The position numbers and the translations under genes were made by a program. From Pseudomonadota bacterium (GTDB taxonomy: Bacteria > Pseudomonadota > Gammaproteobacteria > Pseudomonadales > Oceanobacteraceae): DNA of 64,000 nt. Below, piece after piece: positions 30,304 through 39,313 of this stretch. Position 1 is the first letter of the stretch, and each line of letters opens with the position of its first letter. Under the pieces are notes generated by a model. That model had not been told where the DNA came from. It made no database searches and was given only the letters and a program-made list of their open reading frames with translations. The DNA is taken from contig JAIXHJ010000011.1 of the NCBI GenBank assembly GCA_030145845.1, forward strand, positions 1 through 64,000, written 5' to 3'.

Positions 30304-31272
30304 ATGCAGATTCAAGACGTTCTCGCCGTGGTTGGTGATGAATTCAAGGCAGTGGACCGCCTTATCCATACTCAGCTGGCCTCGCGTGTGCCTCTGGTCG
30401 AAAAAATCGCCGACTATATCGTCAGCAGCGGTGGCAAACGTATCCGCCCGCTGTTAGTCCTGCTGACCGCCAAAGCGTTCGCCGAATGCGATGAACGCGC
30501 CGTCAAACTGGCCACCGTGATTGAATTCCTGCATACCGCCACCCTGCTGCATGATGATGTGGTGGATACTTCCGATATGCGCCGCGGTAATCCGACAGCC
30601 AATGCCAGATGGGGAAATGCCCCCAGTGTTCTGGTGGGCGACTTTCTGTATGCCCGCTCGTTCGAAATGCTGGTTGAACTGGAATGCCTGCCGGTACAGC
30701 AGATTCTGGCCAAGGCCACCAGCGTCATCGCTGAAGGTGAAGTGCTGCAGCTGACCAACGTCAAAAACCCGGATACCACCGAACAGCAGTATATGGATGT
30801 GATCCACGGCAAAACCGCCATGCTGTTTGAGGCCTCGACCTGGGGCATGGCCAGTCTGCTCGGCCGCTCTGACGCAGAACGTGAAGCCATGCGCATCTAC
30901 GGCCGCCAGCTTGGGTTAGCATTCCAGCTGATTGACGATGTTCTCGATTACGAAGGCGACGCCGCCGCCATGGGTAAGAATGTCGGTGATGACCTCGCGG
31001 AGGGCAAACCGACACTGCCGCTGATTCATGCCATGGCCAACGGCAATGAAGAACAGCGCCGGCTGATCCGCTCTGTGATCCGCAAAGGCGGCCTGGAAAA
31101 CATGGATGACGTGCTGAACATTACCCACGAACTGGGGTCAATCGCCTACACCCGCCAGAAAGCCGTGGATTGTGCTGACCTTGCCCGTCAGCAACTGCAG
31201 CTTCTGCCTGACAGTCCGGAGCGCAGCGCGCTCGAAGCTCTGGCAATGCTGGCGGTACAGCGCAATACATAA
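30304..31272 (+). CDS. ispB: Octaprenyl-diphosphate synthase
   Basis: IspB builds the polyprenyl side chain of ubiquinone/menaquinone from FPP and IPP. The two Asp-rich motifs are LLHDDVVD (with DMRRG) and LIDDVLDYEGD. GGKRIRPLLVLL binds IPP. The length is 322 residues. I chose the ATG at 30304 (MQIQDVLAVVGDEF), with GAGAAGG about 14 bases upstream. The frame is open much further but the extra part looks non-coding. Divergent from rplU. Confidence 0.94.
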   Translation: MQIQDVLAVVGDEFKAVDRLIHTQLASRVPLVEKIADYIVSSGGKRIRPLLVLLTAKAFAECDERAVKLATVIEFLHTATLLHDDVVDTSDMRRGNPTANARWGNAPSVLVGDFLYARSFEMLVELECLPVQQILAKATSVIAEGEVLQLTNVKNPDTTEQQYMDVIHGKTAMLFEASTWGMASLLGRSDAEREAMRIYGRQLGLAFQLIDDVLDYEGDAAAMGKNVGDDLAEGKPTLPLIHAMANGNEEQRRLIRSVIRKGGLENMDDVLNITHELGSIAYTRQKAVDCADLARQQLQLLPDSPERSALEALAMLAVQRNT

Positions 31273-31305
31273 AAACAGCGGCAACGCCGCACCAAGGAGA
31301 CTCAG

Positions 31306-33102
31306 GTGAAGTTACTGTCACTGTTTTTTACCCTGCTGCTGACCTGCACGGTGCAGGCCGGCATGCTGGATTCACTGGTTGGCAATGACGAGCCTGATTT
31401 TCTTCCCGCCGAAGAAGCCTTTCCGCTCAGTACTGAACTGCTGAACGGACAGCTTAATGCGCGCTGGGACAGTGCCGACGGCTATTATCTGTATCAGCAC
31501 CGCATCTTTGTCTCTCAGGGCGAAACCCGGCTGGAGCCGGTTTATTTCTCACTGCCGGGCAAAGAAAAACAGGACGAAGCCTTCGGTCTGGTCACTGCCT
31601 ATTACCATCAGCTGGACGTGCAGTTTGATCTGTCAGCACTGCAGCCTGGTGAAATTATCCTGCATTATCAGGGTTGTGCCGATGCCGGCCTCTGCTATCC
31701 GCCGCAGCGCCACAGCATTCAGCTCAGTGCTGCCGATATCGCCGCAGACCAGTCTGCCCTCACAGACTCCACTCCGGCAGCACTCAGCACCAGCCAGGCC
31801 ACCCCGGCCGCAGCCGGCGACAGCTGGTTTGCCAACCGCAGCTTTGCCGCCGTCATCGGCCTGTTCTTCCTGCTGGGTCTGGGACTGACCTTTACCCCCT
31901 GCGTGCTGCCGATGATTCCGATTCTGACCAGCGTGGTACTGGGTCAGGGCACGACCTCGGGCCGTAAAGGTTTTCTGCTGTCTTCCATCTATGTGCTCGG
32001 CATGGCCATTACCTACGCACTGGCCGGACTCACGGTCGGCCTGCTCGGTGCCGGCGCCAACATTCAGGCCTGGATGCAGACGCCCTGGGTACTGATTCTG
32101 TTCGCCATTCTGTTTGCCCTGCTGGCGCTGGCGATGTTCGGCGTGTATGAACTGCAGCTCCCTGCGGCTCTGCGCAACCGCCTGAACAGCATGAGCCAGA
32201 AACAACAGGGCGGCCAGGCACTGAGTGTCTTCATTATTGGTGTGTTATCCGCTCTGGTGGTGTCGCCCTGTGTGTCCGCGCCTCTGGCCGGTGCCCTGGT
32301 CTATATCTCCACTACCGGCGATGCGGTGACCGGCTTCTCTGCCCTGCTGGCATTGGGACTGGGTATGGGCGCTCCGCTGATTGTGCTCGGCACCACTGGC
32401 GCCTCCGTACTGCCCAAAGCCGGTGGCTGGATGAATCAGATCAAGGTGTTCTTCGGTATCCTGCTGCTCGGTGTGGCCATCTGGCTGCTGAGCCGCATCC
32501 TGCCAGGCAGCATCAGTCTGCTGCTGTGGGCACTGCTGGCCATTGTTTATGCCGTGGTTCTCGGTGCCTTTGAAGCCGCCGCCAGTGGTGGACAACGGCT
32601 GATCAAGGGCATCGCCTGGGTGTTACTGCTGTATGGTGTGATGGCGCTGGCCGGCACTCTGATGGGCAACAGCAATCCGTTACAACCACTTAAGCTGAAC
32701 GCGCTTTATTCCGCATCTGAACAAACAGCCGCAGCGGAAGACACGCCATTTTACCGCACGGATTCGGTCACTGATATTCAGCAGAAAATCGCCACCGCCA
32801 CAGGCCCGGTGATGCTGGACCTGTACGCCGACTGGTGTATCAGCTGCAAGGTTATGGAAGAAGAGATTTTTGCCCACGCCGACGTGCAATCTGCACTGAG
32901 CCATGTCATGTGGCTACAGCTCGACGTGACGGATAACACAGCAGAACAGATTGCCTTTATGCAGAGCTACGCGATTTTTGGCCCGCCTACGATCCTGTTT
33001 TTTGCTCAACAACAGGAAATTCAGCAGGCACGGATTACCGGCGAGCTGAGTAAGGAAGCGTTTATGCAGCGTGCCGGCGCCGGCCTCCCTGGCCAGCGCT
33101 GA
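31306..33102 (+). CDS. dsbD: Thiol:disulfide interchange protein DsbD
   Basis: DsbD carries electrons from cytoplasmic thioredoxin across the inner membrane to periplasmic DsbC/DsbG and cytochrome c maturation proteins. Signal peptide (MKLLSLFFTLLLTCTVQA), alpha domain with the Cys pair CADAGLCYPP, about eight membrane segments with TFTPCVLPM and VVSPCVSAPLAG, and a C-terminal thioredoxin-like gamma domain with ADWCISCKVMEEE. The length is 598 residues. The start is GTG at 31306 with AAGGAGA upstream. It lies 33 bases after ispB and is convergent with aguA. Confidence 0.95.
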   Translation: MKLLSLFFTLLLTCTVQAGMLDSLVGNDEPDFLPAEEAFPLSTELLNGQLNARWDSADGYYLYQHRIFVSQGETRLEPVYFSLPGKEKQDEAFGLVTAYYHQLDVQFDLSALQPGEIILHYQGCADAGLCYPPQRHSIQLSAADIAADQSALTDSTPAALSTSQATPAAAGDSWFANRSFAAVIGLFFLLGLGLTFTPCVLPMIPILTSVVLGQGTTSGRKGFLLSSIYVLGMAITYALAGLTVGLLGAGANIQAWMQTPWVLILFAILFALLALAMFGVYELQLPAALRNRLNSMSQKQQGGQALSVFIIGVLSALVVSPCVSAPLAGALVYISTTGDAVTGFSALLALGLGMGAPLIVLGTTGASVLPKAGGWMNQIKVFFGILLLGVAIWLLSRILPGSISLLLWALLAIVYAVVLGAFEAAASGGQRLIKGIAWVLLLYGVMALAGTLMGNSNPLQPLKLNALYSASEQTAAAEDTPFYRTDSVTDIQQKIATATGPVMLDLYADWCISCKVMEEEIFAHADVQSALSHVMWLQLDVTDNTAEQIAFMQSYAIFGPPTILFFAQQQEIQQARITGELSKEAFMQRAGAGLPGQR

Positions 33103-33111
33103 TGCGCTCAC

Positions 33112-34194
33112 TCAGCCGGGCACCTGCTGGCTGATGCAGTGCAGATTACCACCGCCGAGCACGATATCGCGTGCCGGCAAACCTACCAGCCGGTAATCCG
33201 GAAAAGCCTGCTGCAGCACAGCTTCAGCCTGAGCGTCAGTTTTTTCATCCAGCCGCGGCCAGAAGACTGTCTGATTGGAAATCAGGAAGTTGGCATAGGA
33301 CGCCCCGAGGCGCTCACCGGCGACGCGCGGAATATGCTGATCCGGCACCAGTCCGGCGCTTTCATCAGCGCTCATATACAAAGGGCCCGGCAGTGGCAGC
33401 GGATAAACCTTAATCTGACGTCCCCGGGCATCGGTTTCTGCTGCCAGCCGCTCAAGCGCCGCCTGACTGATCGCATACTGCGGGTCACTGTCGTCGGCAC
33501 AGACGGTCAGCATCACTTCTCCCGGACGCACCACGTGCAGAATGTTATCCACATGGCCGTTGGTTTCGTCATCGTACAGACCCTGCGGCAGCCAGATCAC
33601 TTTGCTGATGCCCAGATATTTCTGCAGGTTGGCTTCGATATGCTCCCTGCTCAGCTGCGGGTTACGGCTGGCGTGCAGCAGGCATTCGGCGGTGGTGTAC
33701 AGCGTGCCGTCGCCATCGCAGTGAATGGAGCCTCCTTCGAGCACAAACGGTGCCTGATAATAATCGGCCTGCTCATGCACCGCGATCACCGCGGCGACTT
33801 TGTCATCGTCCTGCCAGTCCGGATACAGGCCATCAACCTCACCGCCCCAGGCATTGAACTGCCAGCTGATGGCGCGCTTTTCACCTTTATCGTTCACCAC
33901 AAAGGTCGGTCCCATATCCCGCATCCAGGCGTCGTTGTATTTCACCACTACCTGCTTGACCTCCGCCGGCAGCAGGCGCCCGGCAGACTCCCGTCCGGCC
34001 TCACAGACGGCCACCCCGACCGGCGTATATTTCACTAGTTCAGTGATAAACGCGGCGAAGGCGGCCTGTGCCGGGCCGGCATTATCGCGCCAGTTATCAC
34101 TGCGTACCGGCCACGCCAGCCAGATACGGGAATGGGGTTCATGCTCACCCGGCATACGGAAACCATCGGCGGCCGGCGTCGACTGAAGTAACAT
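33112..34194 (-). CDS. aguA: Agmatine deiminase
   Basis: AguA hydrolyses agmatine to N-carbamoylputrescine. It is a PPAD-family (guanidine-modifying) enzyme; ARDIVLGGGNLHCISQQ at the end carries the catalytic Cys, and NDAWMRDMGPTFVV, FVLEGGSIHCDG and DETNGHVDNI are the substrate-pocket motifs. The ATG at 34194 (MLLQSTPAADGFRMPGEHE, 360 residues) has TGAGGAG six bases upstream; the frame extends 11 codons into aguB. It lies 10 bases after aguB, forming an operon for putrescine formation from agmatine. Confidence 0.95.
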   Translation of the reverse strand: MLLQSTPAADGFRMPGEHEPHSRIWLAWPVRSDNWRDNAGPAQAAFAAFITELVKYTPVGVAVCEAGRESAGRLLPAEVKQVVVKYNDAWMRDMGPTFVVNDKGEKRAISWQFNAWGGEVDGLYPDWQDDDKVAAVIAVHEQADYYQAPFVLEGGSIHCDGDGTLYTTAECLLHASRNPQLSREHIEANLQKYLGISKVIWLPQGLYDDETNGHVDNILHVVRPGEVMLTVCADDSDPQYAISQAALERLAAETDARGRQIKVYPLPLPGPLYMSADESAGLVPDQHIPRVAGERLGASYANFLISNQTVFWPRLDEKTDAQAEAVLQQAFPDYRLVGLPARDIVLGGGNLHCISQQVPG

Positions 34195-34204
34195 CGCGAT
34201 CTCC

Positions 34205-35086
34205 TCAGTGCTGAAGTTTGCCGTCAAGGGTCAGCAAAGGGCCGTAGTGTTCCGGCCGGCGGTCACGGAATAACCCCCAGCTCTGACGCTGCAGACGCGA
34301 CTCATCCAGATCGAAGGTATGCAGCAGCACACATTCACTGCTGCGGTCCGCCTGTTTGACCAGCTCCCCGGAAGAATCACAGATAAACGATGAACCATAA
34401 AACGTCAGACTGAGATCGCGGTGTTGCGCCTGCTCGGTGCCAATGCGGTTGGAAGCAATGACCGGCACCTGATTGGCAGCCGCGTGCCCGCGCATGGTGT
34501 TGCACCAGTTGGGCATACTGTCGAGCTCCGGCTGACTGGGTTCGCTGCCGATCGCGGTCGGGAACAGCAGCAGCTCAGCTCCCTGCAGTACCATGGCGCG
34601 GGCAGTTTCGGGAAACCACTGATCCCAGCAGATACCAACGCCGATACGGCCGTAGCGGGTATCCCAGACCTTAAAGCCGGTATCCCCCGGGCTGAAGTAG
34701 TACTTTTCCAGATAACCGTCGCTGTCCGGGATATGCGTCTTGCGGTAAACGCCCAGCAGCGAACCGTCCGCATCAATCATGGCCATGGCGTTGTAACGTG
34801 TCTGCCCGGCGCGTTCGAACCAGCTGAAAGGCAGCACCACCTGCAGCTCAGTGGCCAGTGCCTGAAAACGCGCAAATGCCCGGTTTTCAGCCAGCGTGGT
34901 GGACAATTCCAGATACGGCTCATGCACCTCAATACAGAAATACGGCGTTTCAAACAGCTCCTGAATCAGAATGACCTGCGCGCCCTGCGCCGCGGCATCA
35001 CGGATCAGCTTCTCGGCCTTAATCAGGTTTTCGTCCGCATCCCAGGAACAGCTCATCTGCGTGGCGGCGACGGTAACGTGCTTCAT
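34205..35086 (-). CDS. aguB: N-carbamoylputrescine amidase
   Basis: A nitrilase-superfamily enzyme that converts N-carbamoylputrescine to putrescine, CO2 and ammonia. The Glu-Lys-Cys triad is in ILIQELFETPYF, YRKTHIPD and GVGICWDQWFPE. The length is 293 residues. The ATG at 35086 (MKHVTVAATQMSCSWD) has GGGAG upstream; a frame extension of nine codons is disregarded. It is first in the aguB-aguA operon and divergent from trxC. Confidence 0.95.
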   Translation of the reverse strand: MKHVTVAATQMSCSWDADENLIKAEKLIRDAAAQGAQVILIQELFETPYFCIEVHEPYLELSTTLAENRAFARFQALATELQVVLPFSWFERAGQTRYNAMAMIDADGSLLGVYRKTHIPDSDGYLEKYYFSPGDTGFKVWDTRYGRIGVGICWDQWFPETARAMVLQGAELLLFPTAIGSEPSQPELDSMPNWCNTMRGHAAANQVPVIASNRIGTEQAQHRDLSLTFYGSSFICDSSGELVKQADRSSECVLLHTFDLDESRLQRQSWGLFRDRRPEHYGPLLTLDGKLQH

Positions 35087-35194
35087 ACTCAACTCCCATA
35101 ACAGAGGACCCATTTAAGTCACCCCTTGTGCGGAAATCTCTATACCCTGAGGGGTAAAGTCAGCGCGCAGCACGGTCTTCTGTCATCATTGCTC

Positions 35195-35225
35195 TTGAAA
35201 CTCCATTACTGAAGACGCATATACT
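35195..35225 (+). promoter_or_regulatory. Candidate trxC promoter
   Basis: TTGAAA (35195-35200) and TATACT (35220-35225) are good hexamers, though the 19-base spacer is long. It lies 30-60 bases before the trxC ATG. A small dyad TACCC-TGAG-GGGTA near 35140-35155 lies between it and aguB. Confidence 0.4.
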
Positions 35226-35254
35226 GACCCATACTGAATTCAGGAGAACACGCC

Positions 35255-35686
35255 ATGCATTACACCTGCCCAGCCTGCGGTGCGATTAACCGCATCCCCG
35301 ACGACAAGCAAAATCTGCAGGGTACCTGTGGACGCTGCAAACAGCCGCTGTTCAATGGTCATCCGACAGAACTGAGTGACGCTGATTTTTCCCGCTTTAT
35401 CAGCAAAAACGATATGCCTGTGATCGTGGATTTCTGGGCCAGCTGGTGTGGCCCGTGCAAGATGATGGCGCCGATTTTCACCGAAGTCTGTGGTGACATG
35501 CAGCACAGTGTACGCTTCGCTAAAGTGAACACCGAAGTGGCTCAGCAGGTCAGTGCCCAGTACGGCATCCGCAGTATTCCGACCCTGATCCTGTTCCACA
35601 AAGGGCGTGAAGTCGACCGTCTGGCCGGCGCGCTGCCCGCCCCGCAACTGAAGCAATGGATCGCTCAGGCACTGACCAAAGTCTGA
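35255..35686 (+). CDS. trxC: Thioredoxin 2
   Basis: A cytoplasmic thioredoxin with an N-terminal zinc ribbon (CPACGAINRIP and CGRCKQPLF, four Cys), then a thioredoxin fold with the active site ASWCGPCKMMAP and the cis-Pro SIPTL. The length is 143 residues, as usual for TrxC. CAGGAGA precedes the ATG. It is transcribed alone; in E. coli trxC belongs to the OxyR regulon, but I found no OxyR site that I trust here. Confidence 0.95.
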   Translation: MHYTCPACGAINRIPDDKQNLQGTCGRCKQPLFNGHPTELSDADFSRFISKNDMPVIVDFWASWCGPCKMMAPIFTEVCGDMQHSVRFAKVNTEVAQQVSAQYGIRSIPTLILFHKGREVDRLAGALPAPQLKQWIAQALTKV

Positions 35687-35761
35687 GTTTTCAGGTGCGC
35701 GGCGTTACTTTCTGCTGACGCCGCCACCCGCCTCTCCTCCCCGGTTTTCCCGCAGCGGCAT

Positions 35762-35775
35762 TTGACCCAGGTCAA
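35762..35775 (+). promoter_or_regulatory. FNR/ANR-like palindrome, distal
   Basis: TTGACCCAGGTCAA is a perfect palindrome differing from the FNR consensus TTGAT-N4-ATCAA at one base in each half. It is 49 bp upstream (centre to centre) of a second, closer site, in the gap between trxC and the DUF465 gene. Confidence 0.5.
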
Positions 35776-35810
35776 ACAGCACGCAGACCGGACAGAACAG
35801 AGATTCTGAC

Positions 35811-35824
35811 CTGATCTGTATCAA
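35811..35824 (+). promoter_or_regulatory. FNR/ANR box of the DUF465 gene
   Basis: CTGATCTGTATCAA matches TTGAT-N4-ATCAA at 9 of 10 positions. If centred at -41.5, transcription starts near 35859, 21 bases before the ATG and just ahead of the ribosome site GAGGAGA. The -10 (CATTCT) is poor, as is common for activator-dependent promoters. Confidence 0.6.
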
Positions 35825-35879
35825 GGCAGTTATATGCTTCCACAGGCATTCTGATCTTACCTTTTGAGGAGAGCGCATT

Positions 35880-36119
35880 ATGACTATTGAAAACCACAGC
35901 CTGCATAACGAATTCCCAGAAATGGCTGAACAGATCCGCAGCCTGAAGATGAAAGACCGCCACTTCGCCCGTCTGTTTGATGAATACCATGACATCGACC
36001 GCGAAGTACGCCGCATTGAAGAAGAAGTGGAAGCCGCTTCGGATGATCGCCTGGAAGATCTGAAAATGCGCCGCCTGCACCTGAAGGATGACCTGTTCGC
36101 CATGCTGCAGGAAGCCTGA
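35880..36119 (+). CDS. DUF465 (YdcH-type) small coiled-coil protein
   Basis: A 79-residue charged helical protein of the DUF465/YdcH family, function unknown. The sequence FPEMAEQIRSLKMKDRHFARLFDEYHDID is the family core, followed by a helix predicted to form a hairpin or coiled coil. GAGGAGA precedes the ATG. It is monocistronic and ends in a strong terminator. Upstream FNR-type boxes suggest induction when oxygen is low. Confidence 0.9.
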   Translation: MTIENHSLHNEFPEMAEQIRSLKMKDRHFARLFDEYHDIDREVRRIEEEVEAASDDRLEDLKMRRLHLKDDLFAMLQEA

Positions 36120-36129
36120 GCCAGGACAT

Positions 36130-36157
36130 AAAAAAGCCCGCGCAAGCGGGCTTTTTT
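36130..36157. terminator. Bidirectional terminator DUF465 gene / TorF porin gene
   Basis: A perfect 12-bp stem AAAAAAGCCCGC / GCGGGCTTTTTT with loop GCAA, the same stem as at 5862-5889. Confidence 0.92.
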
Positions 36158-36167
36158 ATTAACACTG

Positions 36168-36839
36168 TCAGAAGTTTTTCCGGATCCCGACCACAAACGT
36201 CAGCTCCGAATCATCCTCATCCGCGTCATCACCGAACGGCGTTTCATCACTGATAAAATCGGCCCCGACAAACAGATCGATATGACCCAGCTCCGGGAAA
36301 TCACGTGCTAATTCTGCCCGTGCGGTAAAAGCATCATCGTCGGCATCATCCTGCGTCCAGTAGCCGGCCGCCAGATCCAGATACAGGCGGTAAGGCAGGA
36401 ATTTTTCGTAAGTCACTTCCGGGTACCAGGTTTTACCTTTCACTCCCCGGTAGATATTGATCGCCAGACCTTTGGCCGGACTGGTTCCCAGTTTGAATTC
36501 GGTTTCGTCAGCAATGCTGTCATTCAGATAGTTGTAAGTCAGCACTTCCATATCCAGATTGAAGCTGCCGAACTGGTTGTTGTAGCCGAAATACACATCC
36601 ATCTCCACCGGCAGACCTTCAGAATCATCCGGTGTATCAACGTTGGAAAACCAGATACCGCCGTAGGCATTGCCGTTTCTGACATCTGCCCCACCCTGAA
36701 TGGCCGGGCCATTATCTGTCTGTGTCAGACCACGGAACAGATAGTCGGAAACCAGTGCCACGTTATAGGCCGGGTTGGCGGCAAAGGCCGGGACGGACAG
36801 GGTGAACAGGGCCGGCAGCAGCAGGGCTTTGGATTTCAT
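36168..36839 (-). CDS. TorF-family putative porin
   Basis: An outer membrane beta-barrel protein of 223 residues in the TorF/Gcw_chp family. Signal peptide MKSKALLLPALFTLSVPAFA is followed by AYNVALVSDYLFRGLTQTD, the family hallmark, then alternating barrel strands ending in Phe (VVGIRKNF), the usual C-terminal barrel signal. AGAGGAA precedes the ATG at 36839; the longer open frame has no signal peptide. The substrate is unknown. The 244 bases between it and lipA hold no gene I can support. Confidence 0.88.
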   Translation of the reverse strand: MKSKALLLPALFTLSVPAFAANPAYNVALVSDYLFRGLTQTDNGPAIQGGADVRNGNAYGGIWFSNVDTPDDSEGLPVEMDVYFGYNNQFGSFNLDMEVLTYNYLNDSIADETEFKLGTSPAKGLAINIYRGVKGKTWYPEVTYEKFLPYRLYLDLAAGYWTQDDADDDAFTARAELARDFPELGHIDLFVGADFISDETPFGDDADEDDSELTFVVGIRKNF

Positions 36840-37083
36840 AACGTTTCCTCTGAAATTAAACAAGGGCTGCACTATTGCACAGCCGCTGTGAGAAAACCGT
36901 GAAAAACCTCTCTCTCCGGCAGCCTCAGAAGCGCCGGGCTGCAGCCGTTTATAACGTCTTATCAACGAAACTGTGAAAACCAGTAAGCACTAATGCAGAG
37001 TGTCCGCCACCCGGGTTGTGTTAAACTTTCAGCTCAGTCCGTTAACCGGGACACTGTTCTGTGCCCGGCATGAGTAAAGTTGC

Positions 37084-38163
37084 ATGAATAAAGACTCCGC
37101 CAGCGATTCCACTACCTCAGACGTACGGCCAGCGCCGCGCAGTGGTGAAAAATTCCGCAGTGAACATGGATTCAATGCCATTAAGAACGGCATGCGCACT
37201 CGAAAATCCGGCGAAGAGCAGGCGCCGGTTACCCGTAAACCGGCCTGGCTGAGAGCACAGATTCCGGGTGGACAGCGCTTTGAAGCGGTTAAAACCAATG
37301 TCCGCGATCACAAGCTGAGCACTGTGTGCGAAGAATCCCACTGCCCGAACATGGGCGAATGCTGGGCCAATGGTACCGCCACCATCATGGTCATGGGTTC
37401 GGTCTGTACCCGTGCCTGCAAGTTCTGCGCGGTGGATACCGGTAACCCGAAAGGCTGGCTGGATCACGATGAACCGGCCAATACCGCAGAATCCGTTGAA
37501 CTCATGGGTCTACGCTATATCGTCTTAACCTCTGTCGACCGTGATGATCTTGCCGACGGCGGTGCTGCGCACTACGCCGCCTGTGTCAGCGCTATCAAAC
37601 AGCGCACCCCGGACGTCAAAGTCGAGGCCCTCACGCCGGACTTTAACGGCGTTGAAGAGCACGTCGCTCTGGTGGTGGATTCCGGTCTGGATGTTTTCGC
37701 CCAGAACGTTGAAACCGTGGAGCGTCTGACCCACGTCGTGCGCGACAAACGCGCCGGTTACCGCCAGACCCTCGACGTTCTGGCCTTCGCCAAGCGCCAC
37801 AACCCGGGTGTGATCACCAAAAGCTCGCTGATGGTGGGCATTGGTGAAACGGATGAAGAAATCTATGCCGCCATGGACGACCTGCTCGCTGCCGGCGTGG
37901 ATGTTCTGACGCTGGGCCAGTATCTGCGCCCGACCAAAAACCATTTACCGGTCGACCGCTACGTGACGCCGGAACAGTTCAACCGCTACCGTGAAACTGG
38001 TCTGGAAAAAGGCTTTATGGAAGTCGCCTCCGGTCCACTGGTACGTTCGAGCTACCGTGCCGATAAGATGTTTAATAAAAACAATCTCGGCATTGAGTTA
38101 CCCTCAGTTCCCGGCAACGATGCTCAGGCAGACAGTCTGATTCCGATTAAACCGGTCAGCTGA
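37084..38163 (+). CDS. lipA: Lipoyl synthase
   Basis: A radical SAM enzyme that inserts two sulfurs into the octanoyl chain of lipoyl proteins. The auxiliary cluster motif [12 protein letters not shown] and the radical SAM motif CTRACKFC are complete, and the C-terminal VRSSYRAD (RSSY) is present. The length is 359 residues, with an N-terminal extension of about 40 residues that is poorly conserved, so the start may be later. Convergent with lipB. Confidence 0.95.
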   Translation: MNKDSASDSTTSDVRPAPRSGEKFRSEHGFNAIKNGMRTRKSGEEQAPVTRKPAWLRAQIPGGQRFEAVKTNVRDHKLSTVCEESHCPNMGECWANGTATIMVMGSVCTRACKFCAVDTGNPKGWLDHDEPANTAESVELMGLRYIVLTSVDRDDLADGGAAHYAACVSAIKQRTPDVKVEALTPDFNGVEEHVALVVDSGLDVFAQNVETVERLTHVVRDKRAGYRQTLDVLAFAKRHNPGVITKSSLMVGIGETDEEIYAAMDDLLAAGVDVLTLGQYLRPTKNHLPVDRYVTPEQFNRYRETGLEKGFMEVASGPLVRSSYRADKMFNKNNLGIELPSVPGNDAQADSLIPIKPVS

Positions 38164-38216
38164 CAAAACCACTTTCAATACAGGACCGCATAACTGAGCA
38201 AGCGGAATGCCGGTAC

Positions 38217-38246
38217 AAAAAAGCCAGACACGAGTCTGGCTTTTTT
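38217..38246. terminator. Bidirectional terminator lipA / lipB
   Basis: A perfect 13-bp stem AAAAAAGCCAGAC / GTCTGGCTTTTTT with loop ACGA between the convergent genes. Confidence 0.93.
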
Positions 38247-38272
38247 CATGGTGCAGCCCGGAACAGAAACAC

Positions 38273-38890
38273 TCAGGCCGGTTCCAGCACCTTCAGCAGC
38301 TGTGTCTTCAGCTCTTCTGCCACGTCATCCAACACGACCGGCTGAGCCGTCTCGCTGGCAATCTGCGTCATCTGCATCCCGGCATAACCACAGGGGTTGA
38401 TGCGCTGAAACGGCTCCAGATCCATATCCACGTTCAGCGCCAGTCCGTGAAAGGAGCGGCCCTGACGGATTCGGAGGCCAAGGGATGCGATTTTACGCTC
38501 ACCCACATAGACACCTGGTGCGTCTTCGCGGGGATGTGCATCAACAGACCAGCGCGTTAACGTCGCCACAATCGCCTGCTCAATGGCGGTCACCAGTGCT
38601 CTCGGGCCCCAGCCTTTGCGCTTGATATCAACCATCAGATACACCACCAGCTGACCCGGGCCATGATACGTTACCTGACCGCCACGGTCCGCCTGCACCA
38701 CCGGAATATCACCGGGCATCAGCACATGTTCAGCCTTGCCGGCCTGTCCCTGGGTGAAAACCCGCTCATGCTGCAGGAACCACAGCTCATCCGGGGTATC
38801 GTCACTGCGTCCGGCAGTAAAGGCGAGCATGTCATCGTAAACGGTGCCATAAGGCTGCAGGCCGAGATCGCGGACCACTACATCCTTCAT
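38273..38890 (-). CDS. lipB: Octanoyl-ACP:protein octanoyltransferase
   Basis: LipB transfers octanoate from acyl carrier protein to lipoyl domains. [20 protein letters not shown] and [12 protein letters not shown] (catalytic Lys) are diagnostic, as is [12 protein letters not shown] with the catalytic Cys. The length is 205 residues. The ATG overlaps the stop of the DUF493 gene (TGATG). It provides the substrate for LipA, encoded convergently. Confidence 0.95.
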   Translation of the reverse strand: MKDVVVRDLGLQPYGTVYDDMLAFTAGRSDDTPDELWFLQHERVFTQGQAGKAEHVLMPGDIPVVQADRGGQVTYHGPGQLVVYLMVDIKRKGWGPRALVTAIEQAIVATLTRWSVDAHPREDAPGVYVGERKIASLGLRIRQGRSFHGLALNVDMDLEPFQRINPCGYAGMQMTQIASETAQPVVLDDVAEELKTQLLKVLEPA

Positions 38891-39162
38891 CAGATCACCA
38901 TATGGATGTATTCGTGTGCCATCAGATCACGGTGCAGGTTACGCAGCTGATCAATGCCGGTGGCGGTAATGTATACGGTCACGGCGCGGAAACGGCCGTT
39001 TTTGCTGTCCCGTACCTGAATGCTTTCGGCGTCAAACCCGGGGGCGTGAACGCTGACAATATCCAGAACCACCTGATCGTAATCCTCTTTACCATGACCG
39101 AGGACTTTGACCGGGTAGTTTTCACACGGAAACTCAATTTTCGGGGCTTCTGGCTGACTCAC
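38890..39162 (-). CDS. DUF493 (YbeD family) protein
   Basis: A 90-residue ACT-like domain protein of the YbeD/DUF493 family, normally found between dacA and lipB, as here. [16 protein letters not shown] at the start and [22 protein letters not shown] are typical. I chose the GTG at 39162 because AGAGG lies seven bases upstream and homologues start MS-x-PEAP-like; a TTG seven codons earlier is less likely. Function is unknown. Confidence 0.88.
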   Translation of the reverse strand: MSQPEAPKIEFPCENYPVKVLGHGKEDYDQVVLDIVSVHAPGFDAESIQVRDSKNGRFRAVTVYITATGIDQLRNLHRDLMAHEYIHMVI

Positions 39163-39261
39163 TGCAGGACCTCTCTGAAACAACAGAGCCTATATGGTTT
39201 TAACCTGACGGAATTTCAAGTGCAACCGGACTTCAGGTGTCATCCCGGTGCGCTAACGTAA

Positions 39262-39286
39262 ACGACCCGGACAGTGTCCGGGTCGT
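39262..39286 (-). terminator. Hairpin after dacA
   Basis: A perfect 11-bp stem ACGACCCGGAC / GTCCGGGTCGT with a three-base loop, followed on the minus strand by only TTTACG. A terminator is likely though the T tract is weak. Confidence 0.55.
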
Positions 39287-39313
39287 GATGCTGTCTCTGC
39301 CCTGCATAACCGG

